From the NCBI GenBank assembly GCA_002254745.1, contig NJED01000006.1, positions 1-18,977 of the forward strand: 18,977 nt of DNA, written 5' to 3'. This DNA comes from Desulfurococcales archaeon ex4484_217_1 (GTDB lineage: Archaea; Thermoproteota; Thermoprotei_A; EX4484-217-1). This document shows, one piece after another, positions 16,378-18,977 of the stretch (within the stretch, counting starts at the first letter, position 1; each line of letters starts with the position of its first letter). The notes under the pieces were generated by a model. The model saw only the letters and a program-made list of their open reading frames with translations. It made no database searches and was not told the origin of the DNA. The translations under genes and the position numbers were made by a program.

Positions 16378-16397
16378 TTTAAAATAAAGTTTTATTA
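16378..16397. promoter_or_regulatory. Overlapping divergent TATA-like region between UPF0173 and map
   Basis: TTTAAAATAAAG with TTTTATTA lies between the divergent genes. On the minus strand it is centred about 36 bases before the UPF0173 ATG, allowing a roughly 10-base leader with AGGTGG. On the plus strand the TTTTATTA part is about 26 bases before the TTG at 16420, which fits a leaderless mRNA. Confidence 0.45.
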
Positions 16398-16419
16398 TTG
16401 CCTGGACTAAAAGTCTGCC

Positions 16420-17337
16420 TTGGGTTTGAAAACATTGTTAACTGATGAAACTATCGACAAGTATTTGAGGGCAGGGAGAATAGCTTCAAGAGTTAAAAAA
16501 TACGCTATGAAAATAGTGAAGCCTGGAGCAAGAATTTACGACATATGTGAAAATGTGGAAAGAAAAATAGTTGAAGAAGGCGGACTACCAGCGTTTCCAT
16601 GTAATATTTCAGTGAATGAAGTAGCTGCACACTATACAGCATATATAAGTGATCCATCAACAATACCTGATAGATCGTTAGTTAAAGTAGATCTTGGAGT
16701 ACATGTAGACGGGTACATTGCCGACACAGCGGTTACGTTAGCTTTCGACCCGAAGTATGATGAACTAAACATAGCTGTTGAAACAGCTCTGGAGAGAGCT
16801 CTAGAGGTAGTAAGGCCTGGAATAAGGGTTTCGAAAATAGGTGAAATCATAGAATCTACAATAAAGGCTTACGGCTATAAACCTATTAAGAACTTAAGCG
16901 GTCACTCTATTGAACGTTATAACCTGCACTCCGGGGTTTCTATACCTAACGTGAAGGATTTTTTCAGTTTGAGTAGGATAAAGCCTAATAGCGTATATGC
17001 TATTGAACCTTTCGGAACAAGTGGCGTAGGATATGTTGTCGAAGGTAAAGAAGTTTACATTTACAGTTTAAGAAGAGAAGGTAAAGTTAAAGCTGATTTA
17101 GCAAGAAGGATTATTGAAGAAGTTAAGAAGAAATACAATGGGCTACCCTTTGCTGAGAGGTGGCTAAGAAACATAGTTCACAGTAGAGTCGAACTCGTTA
17201 AAACATTGAAAAACCTGGTTAAAAGTAAGATACTAAACTATTATCCTGTCTTGGTGGAAGCGTCAGCTAACCCTGTATCTCAATTTGAGCATACTGTTTT
17301 GGTTCTTGAAAAGGAAGTAGTTGTAACTACCTTGTAG
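16420..17337 (+). CDS. map: Methionine aminopeptidase, type II (archaeal)
   Basis: This 305-residue enzyme removes the initiator methionine from new proteins. All five metal ligands of the family are present at the expected spacing: D91 and D102 (DLGVHVDGYIAD), H162 (SGHSIERYNLHSG), E196 (AIEPFGTSG) and E290 (QFEHTV). The catalytic histidine H71 is also present. The roughly 65-residue insertion after H162 defines the type II form. The start is TTG, either 16420 or 16426; no ATG precedes the conserved DETIDKYLRAGRIA. The TATA-like TTTTATTA about 26 bases upstream suggests a leaderless transcript beginning at or near 16420. It is divergent from UPF0173. Confidence 0.94.
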   Translation: MGLKTLLTDETIDKYLRAGRIASRVKKYAMKIVKPGARIYDICENVERKIVEEGGLPAFPCNISVNEVAAHYTAYISDPSTIPDRSLVKVDLGVHVDGYIADTAVTLAFDPKYDELNIAVETALERALEVVRPGIRVSKIGEIIESTIKAYGYKPIKNLSGHSIERYNLHSGVSIPNVKDFFSLSRIKPNSVYAIEPFGTSGVGYVVEGKEVYIYSLRREGKVKADLARRIIEEVKKKYNGLPFAERWLRNIVHSRVELVKTLKNLVKSKILNYYPVLVEASANPVSQFEHTVLVLEKEVVVTTL

Positions 17338-17370
17338 TTTCATGAAAATTTAATTTCCACTATGCGAGAA

Positions 17371-17380
17371 ATGTTATAGG
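17371..17380 (+). promoter_or_regulatory. Possible TATA box of the DUF1512 gene
   Basis: ATGTTATAGG in the 145-base gap between map and the first ATG of the DUF1512 gene predicts transcription starting near 17400-17405. This is just upstream of the in-frame region encoding the N-terminal membrane helix and supports a start well before the ATG at 17483. Confidence 0.35.
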
Positions 17381-17413
17381 CAGTTAAACGCAAAGCGGGG
17401 TGCTGTTAGGACG

Positions 17414-18532
17414 ATATTCCCCATATCAGGGCAAGATACTAGCTGGATAGCGCTATTAAACACTTTAATATTTCTGATATTCATGCTACTCATTTTCACA
17501 GGTTTAAATCAGAGAATGCAAATGATGTTATGGATTAGGAACATCAAAATACGCCTAGTAAGAATAGAGAGACTTGCCAAAGACGCTAGGAAGAAAGTAT
17601 TGGACTTGTTGAAGAAAGGGGGGATTAAGGGGGATCCTGAAAAATTCCTCAATACATACCTTCAATTCTTCATAATAGATCCCGTTAAAGACGAGCCTAC
17701 AAACCTTATGAGGAGGCTTGAACACCTGCTCAACATTAGGCAGAGAAGGTTTAAGCTTGGTTTAAAACAGGTTCTTCCAAATTTAGGTGAATTTACTAGA
17801 GCAAATCTTGAAGTAATGATTGAGGCTGCTAGAGCCCTGGATACAATATATCGTCTCGTAAGACACTACCTAGTGCTTGGAGAGAAAACAAACAACTGGG
17901 TTCTCATAATGCAGCTTGAGCTTGAAATGCCTCAAATAGTTAAATTAGCAGAAACATACCATAAAGCGCTGGATGCATTTAAAGATGGCAAACCGATAGG
18001 CGATGGTATAGGCCCATTGGTTGCTGCAACACTAATGAATTCTGGAAGCAGTGCTGTAAAGAGGGGAGTTGTCGAAGATACTATTGTGGGTGTTGTTGAA
18101 AGGAAAAATAGAAAACTTTACGTGATTAAAGCTAAGGGACCAGGAGGAACAGTAGGTAAACCAGGTGAAGCAGTTAAGAAAATTGTTGAAGAGCTTAAGG
18201 GCAAGGTTTCAAGGATAATAATGATAGATGCGGCGTTGAAACTAGAGGGTGAAAAAACAGGTGAAGTTATTGAGGGAGTTGGTGCTGCTATAGGCGATCC
18301 AGGTCCCGAAAAGTTTAAGATAGAAAGCGTAGCTATGGAGCATAATATTCCATTAGACTCAATAATCATTAAAGAATCCCTTGAGGAAGCATTAACACCT
18401 ATGAGAAAGGAGATTAGTGATGCTGTAGAGAAGGTAATAGAGAAAATAGATAAGGCTTTAGAGGAAAGAACAAAGGAAGGAGACGTAGTGATCGTCGTAG
18501 GTGTTGGAAACACTATAGGAATAGCTCAGTAA
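17414..18532 (+). CDS. DUF1512 family membrane-anchored protein, start codon unclear
   Basis: This protein belongs, by recollection of its sequence pattern, to the archaeal DUF1512 family of unknown function. The first ATG (17483) falls inside a hydrophobic helix. The same frame is open upstream to 17354 and encodes PISGQDTSWIALLNTLIFLIF, so a single N-terminal transmembrane segment WIALLNTLIFLIFMLLIF is evident. No ATG, GTG or TTG exists upstream in frame; ATA at 17414 or ACG at 17411, after GGGGTG (17397-17402), would be the best-placed candidates. The 17414 start used here is provisional. Beyond the helix the protein is soluble: a helical half (about 50-165) and a glycine-rich alpha/beta half with GDGIGPLVAATLMNSG, KAKGPGGTVGKPGEA and the C-terminal VVGVGNTIGIAQ. 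It is followed after 15 bases by a small zinc-ribbon membrane gene, a likely partner. Confidence 0.8.
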   Translation: MFPISGQDTSWIALLNTLIFLIFMLLIFTGLNQRMQMMLWIRNIKIRLVRIERLAKDARKKVLDLLKKGGIKGDPEKFLNTYLQFFIIDPVKDEPTNLMRRLEHLLNIRQRRFKLGLKQVLPNLGEFTRANLEVMIEAARALDTIYRLVRHYLVLGEKTNNWVLIMQLELEMPQIVKLAETYHKALDAFKDGKPIGDGIGPLVAATLMNSGSSAVKRGVVEDTIVGVVERKNRKLYVIKAKGPGGTVGKPGEAVKKIVEELKGKVSRIIMIDAALKLEGEKTGEVIEGVGAAIGDPGPEKFKIESVAMEHNIPLDSIIIKESLEEALTPMRKEISDAVEKVIEKIDKALEERTKEGDVVIVVGVGNTIGIAQ

Positions 18533-18534
18533 AA

Positions 18535-18543
18535 AGGTGATCC
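18535..18543 (+). promoter_or_regulatory. Perfect Shine-Dalgarno site of the small zinc-ribbon gene
   Basis: AGGTGATCC, 4 bases before the ATG at 18548, is fully complementary to the common archaeal 16S rRNA 3' end (GGATCACCT). It confirms that this short open frame is a translated gene. Confidence 0.75.
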
Positions 18544-18547
18544 GTCT

Positions 18548-18817
18548 ATGCAATTCTCAGAGTTCTACACGCTCCTTCTCCTCATGCTTCTCCTATTCCT
18601 AATAACGTCTCTTATAAGAACAATAATTGAAAGGAGGAAAGCAAAGAAGGAACAGTACAAAACAAGAACACTAATAAAATGCAGTAAGTGCGGGTATACT
18701 GAAGAAAGAGATTTCCAAGTAGGAGACTATGTACTAAAACCTGAAAAAGAATGTCCAAAATGTAAAACAATAATACGAATCCACAGAATATACGATGTTA
18801 AAGTCCCAAAGAAATAA
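18548..18817 (+). CDS. Small membrane-anchored zinc-ribbon protein
   Basis: This 89-residue protein has an N-terminal transmembrane helix (about 7-26, leucine-rich), a basic stretch (RRKAKKEQYKTR, 29-40) that should face the cytoplasm, and a zinc ribbon formed by KCSKCGY (C45, C48) and ECPKCK (C69, C72). It has no catalytic motif; such ribbons bind protein or nucleic acid. It begins 15 bases after the DUF1512 gene with a perfect ribosome site, so the two membrane-anchored proteins are probably made from one mRNA and may act together. The function is unknown. Confidence 0.8.
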   Translation: MQFSEFYTLLLLMLLLFLITSLIRTIIERRKAKKEQYKTRTLIKCSKCGYTEERDFQVGDYVLKPEKECPKCKTIIRIHRIYDVKVPKK

Positions 18818-18830
18818 CCCCCTCCCTAAA

Positions 18831-18840
18831 CCTTAAATAC
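18831..18840 (+). promoter_or_regulatory. TATA box of the 5S rRNA gene
   Basis: CCTTAAATAC is centred about 27 bases upstream of the 5S rRNA start at about 18863, the usual archaeal box A distance. It indicates that the 5S gene is transcribed on its own rather than from a 16S-23S operon. Confidence 0.6.
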
Positions 18841-18862
18841 ACAGAAAACAGAACACTAAAAT

Positions 18863-18977
18863 GCGGCCCGCCGGCCATAGGAGGCAGGCAACGCCCGGAC
18901 TCGTATCGAACCCGGAAGCTAAGCTGTCTCCGCGGCTACCCCCGTGAGGTCCGAAAGGCCTCGCAGGGGCGCCGTGC
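18863..18977 (+). rRNA. rrf: 5S ribosomal RNA, running to the window edge
   Basis: The block is GC-rich with the conserved archaeal 5S features: GGCCATAG at the end of helix I, the loop C region CCCGGACTCGTATCGAACCCGG (split around CTCGTATCGAACCC), GAAGCTAAGC after it, and the helix IV-V arm with CCCCGTGAGGTCCG. The 5' GCGGC can pair with GCCGT near 18971-18975, so the gene is nearly or fully complete at 115 bases, but the last few bases may lie outside. The preceding genes are not rRNA genes, so this 5S is separated from 16S and 23S on the left side. Confidence 0.93.

Noticed and set aside
1..18977. CRISPR arrays, insertion sequences, prophage or toxin-antitoxin genes
   Set aside because: I saw no regularly spaced repeats, transposase or integrase motifs, terminal inverted repeats or toxin pairs; the genes are housekeeping types with closely packed boundaries.

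Overview
The window is chromosomal DNA of an archaeon, most likely a thermophile of the Thermoproteota/TACK side. The evidence is archaeal-type PheRS (split alpha and beta chains), archaeal DnaG (Toprim) primase, Pelota, a family B DNA polymerase with a YGDTDS motif, type II methionine aminopeptidase, a DUF1512 protein, archaeal 7S (SRP) RNA, TATA-like boxes and GGTGATC-type Shine-Dalgarno sequences. The protein-coding DNA is A+T-rich and the stable RNAs are conspicuously G+C-rich, as usual in hyperthermophiles. This contrast makes RNA genes easy to spot by eye. The lineage is an inference; no 16S sequence is present.

Layout. 1-1205 (minus): a tRNA-Ser(GCT) cut by the window edge, a short CorA-type Mg2+ transporter broken by a one-base frameshift, and the SRP RNA with its own TATA box and oligo-T terminator. 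1249-2463 (minus): a site-2-type M50 membrane protease. 2558-4355 (plus): a predicted nucleotidyltransferase overlapping a radical SAM protein, probably translationally coupled. 4336-5418 (minus): pelota. 5496-9495 (plus): a GNAT acetyltransferase, DNA polymerase B with a C-terminal PIP box, and a DHH/RecJ-like phosphoesterase. 16348 down to 9472 (minus): a collinear set UPF0173 hydrolase - coaD - pheS - pheT - structured RNA - tyrS - dnaG. 16420-18817 (plus): methionine aminopeptidase, a DUF1512 protein and a small membrane zinc-ribbon protein, followed by a 5S rRNA at the right edge.

Almost everything serves core information processing: replication (polB, DHH/RecJ-like, dnaG), translation and its quality control (pheST, tyrS, pelota, map, 5S, tRNA-Ser), and protein targeting or membrane proteolysis (SRP RNA, M50). 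No mobile elements, CRISPR arrays or defence islands were seen.

The most interesting items are: (i) a roughly 116-nt, GC-rich, strongly self-complementary element between pheT and tyrS that I cannot assign to a known RNA family and that lies in the tyrS 5' leader; (ii) three genes (corA, coaD, DUF1512) whose frames are interrupted or lack any ATG/GTG/TTG start at the expected place, two of them with a Shine-Dalgarno-like site but no start codon, which means indels, assembly errors, or non-standard initiation/frameshifting; (iii) the coupled nucleotidyltransferase-radical SAM pair of unknown function; and (iv) PIP-box-like tails on both PolB and its DHH neighbour.
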